A DNA stretch of 36,363 nucleotides from Rhizobiaceae bacterium (GTDB lineage Bacteria; Pseudomonadota; Alphaproteobacteria; Rhizobiales; Rhizobiaceae), in NCBI GenBank assembly GCA_026981655.1, contig JALSIJ010000268.1, positions 1 to 36,363 of the forward strand. Direction: 5' to 3'. Of this stretch, positions 15,825 through 24,059 are shown piece after piece. The position numbers and the translations under genes were made by a program. The notes below the pieces were generated by a model. That model made no database searches and was not told where the DNA came from. It was given only the letters and a program-made list of their open reading frames with translations. Numbering within the stretch: the first letter of the stretch is position 1; every line of letters starts with the position of its first letter.

Positions 15825-17366
15825 TTGAGCAAACTTAGTCTGGTTAAGGATGGTCCACAGGCACATGTGGCCTCGACAACCTGGTCGGCGAGGCTTGGGC
15901 GACAAGGTTATCACCAGCTCGAATACTTTTTTGCCCAACTAAATTTCTACTATTTCTGGGAAAAGCGATGGTTTATCATCGCAATTGCCGTTGGGTTTTT
16001 TCTGCTGAATATTCCTACCCCTGATGGGCTCACCCGTGAAGGCATGATTATTTTGACCATGTCAATCATGGCAACGATCCTGTTTGTAACAGAGCCTATC
16101 CCACTGCCTACCGTTGCACTTTTGATCATCGTCGGGCAGGTTATCCTGCTGGGGCTTGAATCCAATGAGGTTGCCCGCAGCCTGATGACCGATTCCGTTT
16201 TGTTCATCATGGGCTCATTGATGCTCGCGGTTGCCTTAATCCACCAGAAGCTGGATCAACGTATCGCCTGGCTAATCGTGCGAATGACCGGTACCAAAAC
16301 CGCCAATATCTGCTTTGGAATTTCGGTAGTATCTGGAATTCTGGCCTCCTTCGTGGGTGAACACACGGTGGCCGCCATGATGTTGCCGGTTGGCATTACA
16401 CTGATTACGCTGACATCGACCGACCGGAAAAAAGTGCGCAATCTTGCGGCGGTAATATTGTTTTCCATCTCCTATGGCTGCTCGGTTGCGGGCATTGGAA
16501 CACCTTCCGGGGGTGCGCGTAACGCCATTATGATCGGCTATTGGAAAGAGTTTTTCTACGATCCGGCAAATCCGGAAACCCATCGGTTTTTGATCGATTA
16601 CGTGAAATGGATGGCCTATGCCTATCCAATGTTTCTTATTCAGTTGCCGCTGGTAACATGGGTGTTGCTGTCGACTTTCAAGCCAGAATATCACAACCTT
16701 ACCCGTCCGGTGGCGAAATTACGTAAGCAGGTCGAATTGCTTGGGCCTATGTCTATTTCCAATTACATCGCAATATTACTTTTCCTATTGGTTATCTTTG
16801 GCTGGATATTCTTTTCCAGTCTGATTGGTATGGGTATTATCGCCATTTTGGGGGCAGCCGCCTTTCTGGTGGCCGGACAAGTGCAATGGGAAGATATTAA
16901 TTCCGGGGTAAACTGGGGTGTTGTGCTGCTTTATGGGGCGGCAATCTCGCTTGGCGTGCAGATGAAGGATACGGGAGCTGCCGAATGGGTGGCGGAGAAT
17001 TTCATCTTCATTTTGTCCACCATAGGGGTCGAGACCGGCCTTGGTCTTTGGGCTGCTATCTCGTTACTGACAACTTTCGTTACCAACACGATGTCCAATG
17101 GTGCTGCGGTCGCCGTGCTTGGGCCGATCACGCTTAATATGGCAACGGTCGCAAATGAAAGCCCAATTCTCATTGGCTTTATTACTTCTATTTCATCCGC
17201 ATTCGCTTACTTGACAGTTGTTGGAACCCCCGCATCGACGATTGTTTATGCGGCAGGATACCTGACACCCAAGGACTTTTTAAAGGCCGGGTGGCGGATG
17301 GTTATTGTATCAACAATATTGATGATGCTGGTGGCGAAATTTTACTGGCCTTATGTGGGGGTTTAG
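15825..17366 (+). CDS. SLC13/DASS-family sodium:anion symporter
   Basis: This 513-residue polytopic membrane protein belongs to the divalent-anion:Na+ symporter family (SLC13), which moves dicarboxylates, sulfate or similar anions. Conserved SNT-type motifs are present: GTPSGGARNAIMIG in the first half, and TNTMSNGAAVAVLGPI with VVGTPASTIVYAAGYL in the second. About eleven hydrophobic segments are visible, after an unusual ~45-residue soluble N-terminus. The frame opens at 15777, but GGGAGGA at 15811-15817 points to the TTG at 15825. The stop lies 1 bp from the start of the USP gene, so the pair is probably one unit. The anion cannot be deduced. Confidence 0.87.
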   Translation: MSKLSLVKDGPQAHVASTTWSARLGRQGYHQLEYFFAQLNFYYFWEKRWFIIAIAVGFFLLNIPTPDGLTREGMIILTMSIMATILFVTEPIPLPTVALLIIVGQVILLGLESNEVARSLMTDSVLFIMGSLMLAVALIHQKLDQRIAWLIVRMTGTKTANICFGISVVSGILASFVGEHTVAAMMLPVGITLITLTSTDRKKVRNLAAVILFSISYGCSVAGIGTPSGGARNAIMIGYWKEFFYDPANPETHRFLIDYVKWMAYAYPMFLIQLPLVTWVLLSTFKPEYHNLTRPVAKLRKQVELLGPMSISNYIAILLFLLVIFGWIFFSSLIGMGIIAILGAAAFLVAGQVQWEDINSGVNWGVVLLYGAAISLGVQMKDTGAAEWVAENFIFILSTIGVETGLGLWAAISLLTTFVTNTMSNGAAVAVLGPITLNMATVANESPILIGFITSISSAFAYLTVVGTPASTIVYAAGYLTPKDFLKAGWRMVIVSTILMMLVAKFYWPYVGV

Positions 17367-17367
17367 T

Positions 17368-18363
17368 ATGAAAACAACTTCCAAAAAGAGCATTGTTGCC
17401 CGCAATAAAGAGCTGGACGAGCAGGTAAAACGGCGACAAAACCGTTTTCGGGTTCTGGTGTGTATCAATGGAGAAGATGCGTCCTATGAAGGCGTCAAGA
17501 TTGCCGCTAAACTTTGCGAAAATGAAGTCAGTGATATTATTCTTTTATATGTTCGGCGGATTGACCAGGGATTGAATGCAGGCGGATTGCAGGTACGAGT
17601 TGCCCGGCGCAACCTGCTCGAATGGGGGTTGGAACTTCCCGGCATTAAATACCTCAGGCGCGGTTTTGAAATGTTGCTGGATATGAAATTTCTGGGCGAT
17701 GACTGGGAAGAACATATAAGCCATACGGATGTATTTGGCGACCCGCTAGGTGACAACAAGGTGGAGTATCGGGGTAAAAATGGCCGTCGTATTGTTTTAA
17801 AACTTAAAACTGCACCGGATATTTCCAGTGGTATTCTGCACCAGCACGAGCTTGGCCCCTATAACATGATTTTCATGGGGCCTCATATTCAATGGACAAC
17901 CAATTGGCGCTCGATGTTTATTCCAAACACAGTTCAAAAAATTGCCAGCCTTGCCCCTGCCTCGGTTATGACCGTCAGAGGCACATGCCAGGGCAATGGA
18001 TTTTTACTCTCAACTGACGGGTCACCACGATCAATACAAGCCAAAAAGCGTGGCGCTATTGTTGCCCATGTTTTGGGTGAACCTGTGAGTATATTAGGCA
18101 CGGCGGATGACGATAGCGATCTGGCTAATCTGGAAAACAGCGTCGATAAACTTTGCAAAGACCTTAAGAAGGATGGCTTAAAAACCGGTGATTGCAAAGT
18201 AGTTGTCGGCGATCCGGTTCGTGCGACAATCGAGGCCGGTAATTCCTATTCGGCCATTGTGGTTTCAGATCGGCAAACAACCAGGTTCAACCGGTTTTTC
18301 AAAGGCAGCATCGCATTTGATATTATGCACCTGTCGACAACATCTGTTTTGAACGTGCGGTAA
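17368..18363 (+). CDS. Tandem universal-stress-protein-like protein
   Basis: This 331-residue protein appears to hold two USP-like alpha/beta domains. The first begins RFRVLVCINGEDASYEGVKIAAKL (near 32); the second begins GNGFLLSTDGSPRSIQAKK (near 210) and ends KGSIAFDIMHLSTTSVLNV, the usual USP closing pattern. The glycine-rich ATP loop is only partly conserved. The ATG at 17368 lies just behind GGGGG at the end of the transporter gene. Coupling of a USP to a transporter recalls TeaD, which regulates the TeaABC ectoine transporter, so a role in gating or regulating the SLC13 partner is a reasonable inference. The stop is 2 bp from the convergent smpB stop. Confidence 0.8.
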   Translation: MKTTSKKSIVARNKELDEQVKRRQNRFRVLVCINGEDASYEGVKIAAKLCENEVSDIILLYVRRIDQGLNAGGLQVRVARRNLLEWGLELPGIKYLRRGFEMLLDMKFLGDDWEEHISHTDVFGDPLGDNKVEYRGKNGRRIVLKLKTAPDISSGILHQHELGPYNMIFMGPHIQWTTNWRSMFIPNTVQKIASLAPASVMTVRGTCQGNGFLLSTDGSPRSIQAKKRGAIVAHVLGEPVSILGTADDDSDLANLENSVDKLCKDLKKDGLKTGDCKVVVGDPVRATIEAGNSYSAIVVSDRQTTRFNRFFKGSIAFDIMHLSTTSVLNVR

Positions 18364-18365
18364 AA

Positions 18366-18842
18366 TCAGCCCTGTTCTCGCATGATGCGGGCTTTGTCGC
18401 GTTGCCAATCGCGGTTCTTTTCAGTTTCGCGCTTGTCATGTATCTTCTTACCCTTGGCAAGGGCGATTTCAAGTTTGGCAATACCGCGATCATTAAAGTA
18501 AAGCTTTAACGGCACGATGGTCATGCCTTCGCGCGCCATACCATTGCGCAGTCTGGTAATTTCCCGCTCTTTCAACAGCAATTTGCGGCGGCGGCGTGGT
18601 TCATGATTGAACCGGTTGGCCTGCAAATAAATCGGAATATTGGCATTGATCAGCCAGATCTCGCCATCTTCATCTGAAGCGTAGCTTTCCGCAATATTGG
18701 CTTTGCCTTCACGCAGGGCTTTCACTTCGGTGCCGACAAGCATCAGCCCCGCTTCAATCGTATCTTCAATTGAATAATTGTAGCGCGCCTTACGATTATC
18801 GGCGATAACTTTTCTTGCCGGAGTTTTGGGTTTCTTTGCCAT
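18366..18842 (-). CDS. smpB: SsrA-binding protein SmpB
   Basis: SmpB binds tmRNA and delivers it to stalled ribosomes for trans-translation. The 158-residue protein shows [32 protein letters not shown] and the C-terminal [15 protein letters not shown], all family hallmarks; the basic tail mimics an mRNA/tRNA in the decoding centre. It follows dapA by 7 bp, the usual rhizobial order. The tmRNA gene itself is not in the window. Confidence 0.97.
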   Translation of the reverse strand: MAKKPKTPARKVIADNRKARYNYSIEDTIEAGLMLVGTEVKALREGKANIAESYASDEDGEIWLINANIPIYLQANRFNHEPRRRRKLLLKEREITRLRNGMAREGMTIVPLKLYFNDRGIAKLEIALAKGKKIHDKRETEKNRDWQRDKARIMREQG

Positions 18843-18849
18843 AAAATTA

Positions 18850-19731
18850 TCAGTTTATCAGGCCGGTTTTGCGCATGGCGGCATCTATTTCCCCGGCCGT
18901 TTTGGCTGTTACCGGCAGAATAGGCGAGCGGAGATGATTTTCCATACGGCCAAGTTTTGACAACGCATATTTTGCACCGGATACACCTGGTTCCAAAAAC
19001 AATGCCCTGTGCATTGGCATCAAATTATTGTGCAGCTTTCGTGCAAGGGCAAAATCTCCATCGGCAAGTGCCGCATGGAATTCTGCGCACAGGCGCGGTG
19101 CCACATTGGATGTGACTGAAATGCCGCCAACACCGCCGTGGGCAGCATGGCCAAGTGCCGATGCATCTTCCCCGGTAAGCTGAATGAAACCTTCACCGCA
19201 GGCAAGATATTGTTCGCTCACCCGATCCATTGATGCGGTCGAGTCCTTTACGCCAGCAATTGATGGATAAGTCTTGTGCAAATAGGCCATCGTCTCAACG
19301 CTCATGTCAACGACAGAACGGCCGGGAATATTATAGATAAATATTGGCAGGCTAACGGCTTTTGCAACCGCAGAAAAATGGGCGATCAGGCCCTGTTGGG
19401 TGGGCTTGTTGTAATAGGGTGTCACCACCAAAACCGCATCCGCGCCGGCTTTTTCCGCATGTCTGGCAAGCTCAATGGCCTCGCGTGTATTGTTGGACCC
19501 GGCCCCAGCTATCACCGGAACACGGCCAGCGCTTTCATCAATGCAAATCTCGACAACCTGTTTGTGTTCCTCATGGCTCAATGTCGGGGATTCGCCCGTT
19601 GTACCCACCGGTACAAGATTGTTGGTTCCTTCTTTAATTTGCCAATCAATCAGATCACGGAACGATTTTTCATCAAGGGCACCTGTTGCATCGAATGGCG
19701 TTACCAGCGCTGTACTTGATCCCTTGAACAT
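18850..19731 (-). CDS. dapA: 4-Hydroxy-tetrahydrodipicolinate synthase
   Basis: DapA condenses pyruvate with aspartate semialdehyde in lysine and diaminopimelate synthesis. The 293-residue TIM barrel has [17 protein letters not shown] (near 42), [10 protein letters not shown] with the catalytic Tyr (near 134) and [12 protein letters not shown] with the Schiff-base Lys (near 162). The ATG at 19731, preceded by CTGGAG, starts the conserved [13 protein letters not shown]. The frame stays open for 35 more codons upstream, but that stretch resembles no DapA and is treated as leader. The gene sits directly before smpB. Confidence 0.96.
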   Translation of the reverse strand: MFKGSSTALVTPFDATGALDEKSFRDLIDWQIKEGTNNLVPVGTTGESPTLSHEEHKQVVEICIDESAGRVPVIAGAGSNNTREAIELARHAEKAGADAVLVVTPYYNKPTQQGLIAHFSAVAKAVSLPIFIYNIPGRSVVDMSVETMAYLHKTYPSIAGVKDSTASMDRVSEQYLACGEGFIQLTGEDASALGHAAHGGVGGISVTSNVAPRLCAEFHAALADGDFALARKLHNNLMPMHRALFLEPGVSGAKYALSKLGRMENHLRSPILPVTAKTAGEIDAAMRKTGLIN

Positions 19732-19934
19732 TTTTATACTCCAGATAAATATCTTTATTTGCGACCAGTCGGCCACCCGTGGCAGTAAAGCATAATTGGC
19801 TCTTCCTGCAAGGTTCGCAACATAGTCACCACGCACAATATCTGCAAGAGAGTGTTTGCGATGAACCTTGTAATATGCAAATTGCTGTCATCTTTGTTAA
19901 TTGCCTTTGAATTTCGAACTTTGAAAGACGCTTT

Positions 19935-20834
19935 ATGCCCGAAGCAAACAATCATGAGTATGTAGATTTCGAATGTTTGAGCGCTGATGGATTAGCCCTG
20001 CGCGGCAGGCGATACGGTTCTCGCGACTGGCATGACAGGTTGCCGGTTGTCTGCCTTGCGGGGCTGACCCGCAATAGCGCAGATTTTCACAAATTAGCAC
20101 TTTATCTCTCCACTCATCCAAAACACCCGCGTCAGGTTCTTTCACTCGATTATCGTGGTCGCGGGCTTTCCGATTTTGATAAAAACTGGGAAAACTACAA
20201 TCCGCTGGTAGAGGCCGCCGATACGATTTCAGCCATTGAGGCGGCCGGGTTTGAAGAGGTTTCACTGATAGGTACATCGCGCGGCGGATTAATCGCAATG
20301 GTGCTGGCGGCGCTGCGACCGGGCATTTTAAAGCAGGTTATTTTAAACGATATAGGGCCAGAAATTGATGGCGTTGGATGGGCCAGAATCAAAACCTCAT
20401 TGCAGCGCATGCGCGAACCTTCCAGTTGGGAAGAGGCCGTGGAAATTTTGCGCGACAACTTTGGAAGCCAGTTTACCGGCCTTTCAGATGTGGATTGGAT
20501 GGACCATGCAAGGGCTACTTTTCGCGATGAAAACGGAAAGCCAGAACGTAATTTTGATGAAGGGTTGATGACATCGATAAAAGCGCAAAACCTTGATCAG
20601 GAATTGCCAACATTCTGGCCACAATTTGACGGGCTGCGCCATACGCCATTGCTGGTAATACGCGGAGAAAACTCTGATTTATTTTCAGCAGAGACGCTGG
20701 AAAAAATGGGCACCCGCCATCCTGATATGCAGGAAATCACGGTTGAGGGCCAGGGCCATGCCCCCATTCTTCATACCGGCAAACTGCCTGAACAAATTTT
20801 TGAGTTTTTGGAAACCAGTCTCACGCACCATTGA
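19935..20834 (+). CDS. Alpha/beta-fold hydrolase
   Basis: This 299-residue alpha/beta hydrolase has the oxyanion region CLAGLTRNSADF (near 40), RGRGLSD, the nucleophile elbow GTSRGG with Ser (near 113), an Asp in RGENSDLF and the catalytic His in GQGHAP near the C-terminus, so a complete triad is likely. Hydrolases of this type act on esters, lactones or C-C bonds; the substrate is unknown. It is divergent from dapA and convergent with arsC. No cofactor or partner genes suggest a pathway. Confidence 0.83.
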   Translation: MPEANNHEYVDFECLSADGLALRGRRYGSRDWHDRLPVVCLAGLTRNSADFHKLALYLSTHPKHPRQVLSLDYRGRGLSDFDKNWENYNPLVEAADTISAIEAAGFEEVSLIGTSRGGLIAMVLAALRPGILKQVILNDIGPEIDGVGWARIKTSLQRMREPSSWEEAVEILRDNFGSQFTGLSDVDWMDHARATFRDENGKPERNFDEGLMTSIKAQNLDQELPTFWPQFDGLRHTPLLVIRGENSDLFSAETLEKMGTRHPDMQEITVEGQGHAPILHTGKLPEQIFEFLETSLTHH

Positions 20835-20866
20835 ACCAAGAGAGTTTTGGGCACCATTACTGACGG

Positions 20867-20907
20867 TTCAAGTTTTGCACTTCGCACTCCTCAACGTGCA
20901 ACTTGAG
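20867..20907. terminator. Imperfect hairpin between convergent hydrolase and arsC genes
   Basis: TTCAAGTTTTGCAC (20867-20880) pairs with GTGCAACTTGAG (20896-20907) apart from a two-base bulge, around a 15-nt loop. It lies between the stops of two convergent genes and could slow transcription from both sides. No T-run follows, so a Rho-independent terminator is only a weak call. Confidence 0.3.
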
Positions 20908-20942
20908 CTGGACCCCGGCCTGCAGACACCTGAAATGGCTGC

Positions 20943-21284
20943 CTATAGAATATCCAGCACATTTTCCGGCGGCCGGCCAAGGGCGGCCTTACCATTTGCC
21001 TCAACGATTGGTCGTTCAATTAAAATTGGATGCTTGCTCATTGCAGCCACCAACGCCTCATCATTCGCATTGGACAATTGCAATTCCTTATAGATCTTTT
21101 CGCCTTTTCTAACCACATCGGAAGCTTTGCAGGAAAGCAGATTAAGAACTCGGGTGATTTCTGCCTTTGATGGCGGGGCTTTTTGATAGTCAACAATCTG
21201 TGGCTCAATACCTCGGTCTTGCAATAGTTGCAGAGTTTGGCGGGATTTAGAACAGCGCGGATTGTGCCAGATTGTTACTTCCAT
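20943..21284 (-). CDS. arsC: Arsenate reductase, glutaredoxin-coupled (ArsC/Spx family)
   Basis: This 113-residue protein has the ArsC thioredoxin-like fold. It contains WHNPRCSKSRQTL with the catalytic Cys near residue 11, and later ILIERPIV, the region that holds the arsenic-binding arginine. ArsC reduces arsenate to arsenite with glutathione and glutaredoxin. No other ars gene is nearby, so it is a stand-alone member, and some of these act as general YffB-like reductases. The ATG at 21284 follows AAGGA; a TTG one codon earlier is less likely. Confidence 0.88.
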   Translation of the reverse strand: MEVTIWHNPRCSKSRQTLQLLQDRGIEPQIVDYQKAPPSKAEITRVLNLLSCKASDVVRKGEKIYKELQLSNANDEALVAAMSKHPILIERPIVEANGKAALGRPPENVLDIL

Positions 21285-21422
21285 CAATATTTCCTTATTA
21301 TAGTATAATCGGGTTTTAATATCCGATTCGAGGCTGTTTTCAACAGGGTGGCAAAAATTAGAACTTGCACTTGAGTGGGCTTGAATGCAACCTAACGTAA
21401 GATTCTATCACAGGAGAGAAAC

Positions 21423-21872
21423 ATGGGATTTTTTAATTTTGTAAAGTCAGTGGGCAAAAAACTCGGCATTGGTGACGAAGAAGAGGTAGCGAACGCTGAA
21501 GATCTTAAAAAGGAACTCGATAGCTATAATCTGGGTACAGATAATGTGGAAATTGAGGTCAAGGGTGACACCGTCGTTGTTAAAGGCGAAGTGGCCGATC
21601 AGTCGATTTTTGAGAAAGCCATTCTGGCGGTGGGCAATACCTTGGGTGTTTCCAAAGTTGAAGCATCAGAAATGAAAGTTGCCGATGCAGGCTCCGTTGC
21701 TGAACCGGTATTCCACGAAGTGAAAAAAGGCGAGAACCTTTGGAAAATCGCCACCAAGCATTATGGAAACGGCTCAAAATACACAGCGATTTTTGAAGCC
21801 AATAAACCAATGTTGAGCGACCCGGACCTGATTTACCCAGGCCAGAACCTACGCATTCCAGCGCTCGACTAA
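21423..21872 (+). CDS. kbp: BON-LysM protein, Kbp/YgaU-like
   Basis: This 149-residue protein matches the YgaU/Kbp family. An N-terminal GFFNFVKSVGKKLG helix is followed by a BON domain (about 25-90) and a C-terminal LysM domain (about 98-147, with KKGENLWKIATKHYG and IYPGQNLRIP). E. coli Kbp is a cytoplasmic potassium-binding protein induced by osmotic stress; the role here is by family. There is no signal peptide, which agrees with a cytoplasmic location. AGGAGAG precedes the ATG. A clear terminator follows. Confidence 0.9.
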   Translation: MGFFNFVKSVGKKLGIGDEEEVANAEDLKKELDSYNLGTDNVEIEVKGDTVVVKGEVADQSIFEKAILAVGNTLGVSKVEASEMKVADAGSVAEPVFHEVKKGENLWKIATKHYGNGSKYTAIFEANKPMLSDPDLIYPGQNLRIPALD

Positions 21873-21889
21873 TTGCCCGAGAATAACAA

Positions 21890-22975
21890 TTAAAGACCGG
21901 CCCAGTGGTCGGTCTTTTTTCCAATGATCTGATCGACATTGCCAAGGCCCGTATCGTCGAGATATTGCGTGATGCCCACACCAATCTGCCGGGCCAAATC
22001 CGGCCCCTGATAAACCAGTCCCGTATAGACCTGCACCAGATTGGCGCCGGCTTCCAGTTTTGCGATTGCGGTTTTGGCGCTATCAACTCCGCCAACACCA
22101 ATTATTGGCAAGTCGGCATTTAACAGCTGACGCATCTTTGCCAGAACAATGGTGGATTTTTCAAATAAAGGCCTGCCTGAAAGACCGCCCTGTTCTTTGG
22201 TATGAACTGAACTTTTCAACCCGCTTCGATCCAGAGTGGTGTTGGAAATAATCACGCCGTTGAGCATCGAGCCATTGACCACCGCCGCAATTTCGTCAAG
22301 TTCGCTATCGTTCAAATCAGGTGCAATTTTTAGAAATACAGGTACGTTGCGCCCCGCCGTTTCTGCCATTTGATCACGCTTTTCCAGCACGTGATCAAGC
22401 AGCTTTTTCAAGGCATCACCGGCCTGAAGATTGCGCAAGCCCGGTGTGTTGGGCGACGAAATATTGACAGTAAAATAGCTTGCAAGTGAGGCAAAGACCT
22501 CAATACCTTTGACATAGTCCGCAACGAAATCATCGCTGTCTTTGTTCGCCCCTATATTAACACCAAGGATGCCATTATCCCGGCGCGCCTTTAACCGTTG
22601 CAGAACGGCCGCATGCCCCTGATTGTTAAACCCCAAACGATTGATAATGGCATTGTCGTGGGTCAGCCTGAATATTCTGGGTTGCGGGTTGCCCATCTGC
22701 GGCCTGGGGGTGATGGTTCCAACTTCTGCAAAGCCGAAGCCCATCCGCAAAATTGCATCCGGCACTTCGCCGTTTTTGTCGTAACCAGCGGCAATACCAA
22801 GAGGATTTGGAAAATCCAGCCCGGCAATGCTTTGTTGCAGCCGCGCATCCTGCCTGTTGGGGCATTGGGGCATCAGCCCTGATTTCAGCGCCTTGATCGA
22901 CAGATGATGCGCCTGCTCCGGCGGCAATTTAAAAAGCGCTGGTCTGGCCAGTTGGAACAGCAAAGACCGGACCAT
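21890..22975 (-). CDS. pyrD: Dihydroorotate dehydrogenase (quinone), class 2
   Basis: PyrD oxidises dihydroorotate to orotate at the inner membrane, passing electrons to quinone. The 361-residue protein has the class 2 N-terminal helical region (LPPEQAHHLSIKALK), then DFPNPLGIAAGYDKNG, VNISSPNTPGLR with the catalytic Ser, and IIGVGGV and LVQVYTG for FMN binding. Its ATG overlaps the stop of the DUF952 gene (TAATG), indicating coupling. The length is normal. Confidence 0.96.
   Translation of the reverse strand: MVRSLLFQLARPALFKLPPEQAHHLSIKALKSGLMPQCPNRQDARLQQSIAGLDFPNPLGIAAGYDKNGEVPDAILRMGFGFAEVGTITPRPQMGNPQPRIFRLTHDNAIINRLGFNNQGHAAVLQRLKARRDNGILGVNIGANKDSDDFVADYVKGIEVFASLASYFTVNISSPNTPGLRNLQAGDALKKLLDHVLEKRDQMAETAGRNVPVFLKIAPDLNDSELDEIAAVVNGSMLNGVIISNTTLDRSGLKSSVHTKEQGGLSGRPLFEKSTIVLAKMRQLLNADLPIIGVGGVDSAKTAIAKLEAGANLVQVYTGLVYQGPDLARQIGVGITQYLDDTGLGNVDQIIGKKTDHWAGL
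21892..21920 (+). terminator. Rho-independent terminator of the kbp gene, overlapping the pyrD stop
   Basis: AAAGACCG (21892-21899) and CGGTCTTT (21910-21917) form a perfect 8-bp stem with a 10-nt loop and end in TTTTTT on the plus strand. The minus-strand pyrD stop codon (21890-21892) overlaps the foot of the stem, so the last pyrD codons are part of the hairpin. An A-run on one arm makes it potentially bidirectional. Confidence 0.75.
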
Positions 22976-23334
22976 TATTCCGCGTCCAGTTCGGGCAGGA
23001 TATGCTTGCCATTTTTATCTTGCTCAATTGGCTTAACCCAGCGCACGAAGTTTAAATGTAGCGGCTGATAGAGGTGCGGAAACAGCATGCCGCCACGGGC
23101 TTCCTCAAAAACAATCGCATCGCCCATTGCGGCCGCATCTATTGCGATCAACAATAAATCGGTGCGCCCGGAAAAGTGTTTTTCAAGGGTTGAGGCGGTC
23201 TGATTACGGGTTGAAAAATGGATAAATCCGTCGGCCAGATCAATCTCTGCACCGGTAAAAACTCCGGCCTTTTCAGCCTCAGCCCAAAGGCTCTTATCGC
23301 AAATTTTGTATATGGTGTTATGGCTCATATCCAT
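22975..23334 (-). CDS. DUF952 family protein
   Basis: This 119-residue protein matches DUF952. Typical features are TIYKICDKSLWAEAEKAGVF at the start, DGFIHFSTRNQ in the middle and FPHLYQPL near the end. The family is small and cytoplasmic with no firm biochemical role. It is translationally coupled to pyrD, an arrangement also found in other rhizobia. The ATG at 23334 or the in-frame ATG two codons later could be the start. Confidence 0.83.
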   Translation of the reverse strand: MDMSHNTIYKICDKSLWAEAEKAGVFTGAEIDLADGFIHFSTRNQTASTLEKHFSGRTDLLLIAIDAAAMGDAIVFEEARGGMLFPHLYQPLHLNFVRWVKPIEQDKNGKHILPELDAE

Positions 23335-23383
23335 CGGGCGACCTGTTTGTTGTTAGAACTTCTGTTTGCAATACAACTATTCG

Positions 23384-23400
23384 CCATTATGTCATAATGG
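23384..23400. promoter_or_regulatory. Perfect 17-bp palindrome in a divergent promoter region
   Basis: CCATTATG-T-CATAATGG is a perfect palindrome around a single central base. It lies in the 127 bp between the divergent DUF952/pyrD operon and the secreted hypothetical gene. One base is too short for a hairpin loop, so a dimeric repressor or activator site is the more natural reading. No regulator gene is adjacent. Confidence 0.4.
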
Positions 23401-23461
23401 AGACCTGATTTTCGGCGTATTATACGATTTAGCCACAGAATTTATCAATGAGGTGCAGACC

Positions 23462-23914
23462 ATGAAATTGAACAGAACCAACTCAATCACAGCCGTTTTG
23501 ATGATTTTTGCAGTTTTTGCAGCGCCGGCCCTCGCCGGAAATGCGGCACCACAACAGGCCGCACGGTTTTCTGTAATCGAGACTGCAAACGGTTTTTTGC
23601 GGCTTGATCAGGAAAATGGCAGTATCTCCATTTGCAAGGAAGAAAACGGACAAATGATTTGCAAAGTCGGGGCCGATGAACGCCGCGCCTATCAGGTAGA
23701 GATTGACCGGATCAACCAGCAACTCGACAAAATTAAAATCAGACTTGATGCACTCGAGGGGCGGAAATCGGCAGCCAAGCTTGACCCCGATGCGTCCAAG
23801 GCCAAGGAAGAAGATGAATTTAACCGGGCTTTAAAGTTTGCCGACAAGGCTTTTCGCCATTTCTTTGGCATGGTCAAAGAGTTGAAAAAAGAGGAACAAA
23901 AGGATGCGATTTAG
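23462..23914 (+). CDS. Secreted hypothetical protein
   Basis: I cannot assign a function. The ATG at 23462 is preceded by GAGGTG and begins a clear signal peptide: basic MKLNR, a hydrophobic core and an AxA-type site at APALA near residue 25. The mature part has GFLRLDQENGSISIC and a second Cys about ten residues later, which could pair. A predicted coiled coil (about 70-95, YQVEIDRINQQLDKIKIRL) and a charged, lysine-rich C-terminus follow. It resembles small periplasmic proteins annotated as hypothetical in rhizobia. The frame opens further upstream at 23366, but that would bury the signal peptide. Confidence 0.75.
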   Translation: MKLNRTNSITAVLMIFAVFAAPALAGNAAPQQAARFSVIETANGFLRLDQENGSISICKEENGQMICKVGADERRAYQVEIDRINQQLDKIKIRLDALEGRKSAAKLDPDASKAKEEDEFNRALKFADKAFRHFFGMVKELKKEEQKDAI

Positions 23915-24000
23915 GATACTTTTTGTCACGATCTGCTGCCGCGAGAAACACTGATAAACCGGGCTTTACCGACCCAGTTTTTCCTTCTGGTTCTCATTTA

Positions 24001-24015
24001 TGCACTTTTAGTGCA
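24001..24015. promoter_or_regulatory. Inverted repeat upstream of the mu-crystallin-family gene
   Basis: TGCACT-TTT-AGTGCA is a perfect 6-bp inverted repeat 45 bp before the start codon at 24060. It is not followed by a T-run directly, so an operator is at least as likely as a terminator for the preceding secreted-protein gene. This is inference. Confidence 0.3.
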
Positions 24016-24059
24016 CACTGGTTTTTGTAACCAATGGCACAAAAGAGGGATAATATTCG

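Noticed and set aside
19732-19836. Upstream extension of the dapA frame (35 codons)
   Set aside because: The conserved DapA N-terminus begins at 19731 with CTGGAG before it; the extension resembles no known leader peptide or DapA.
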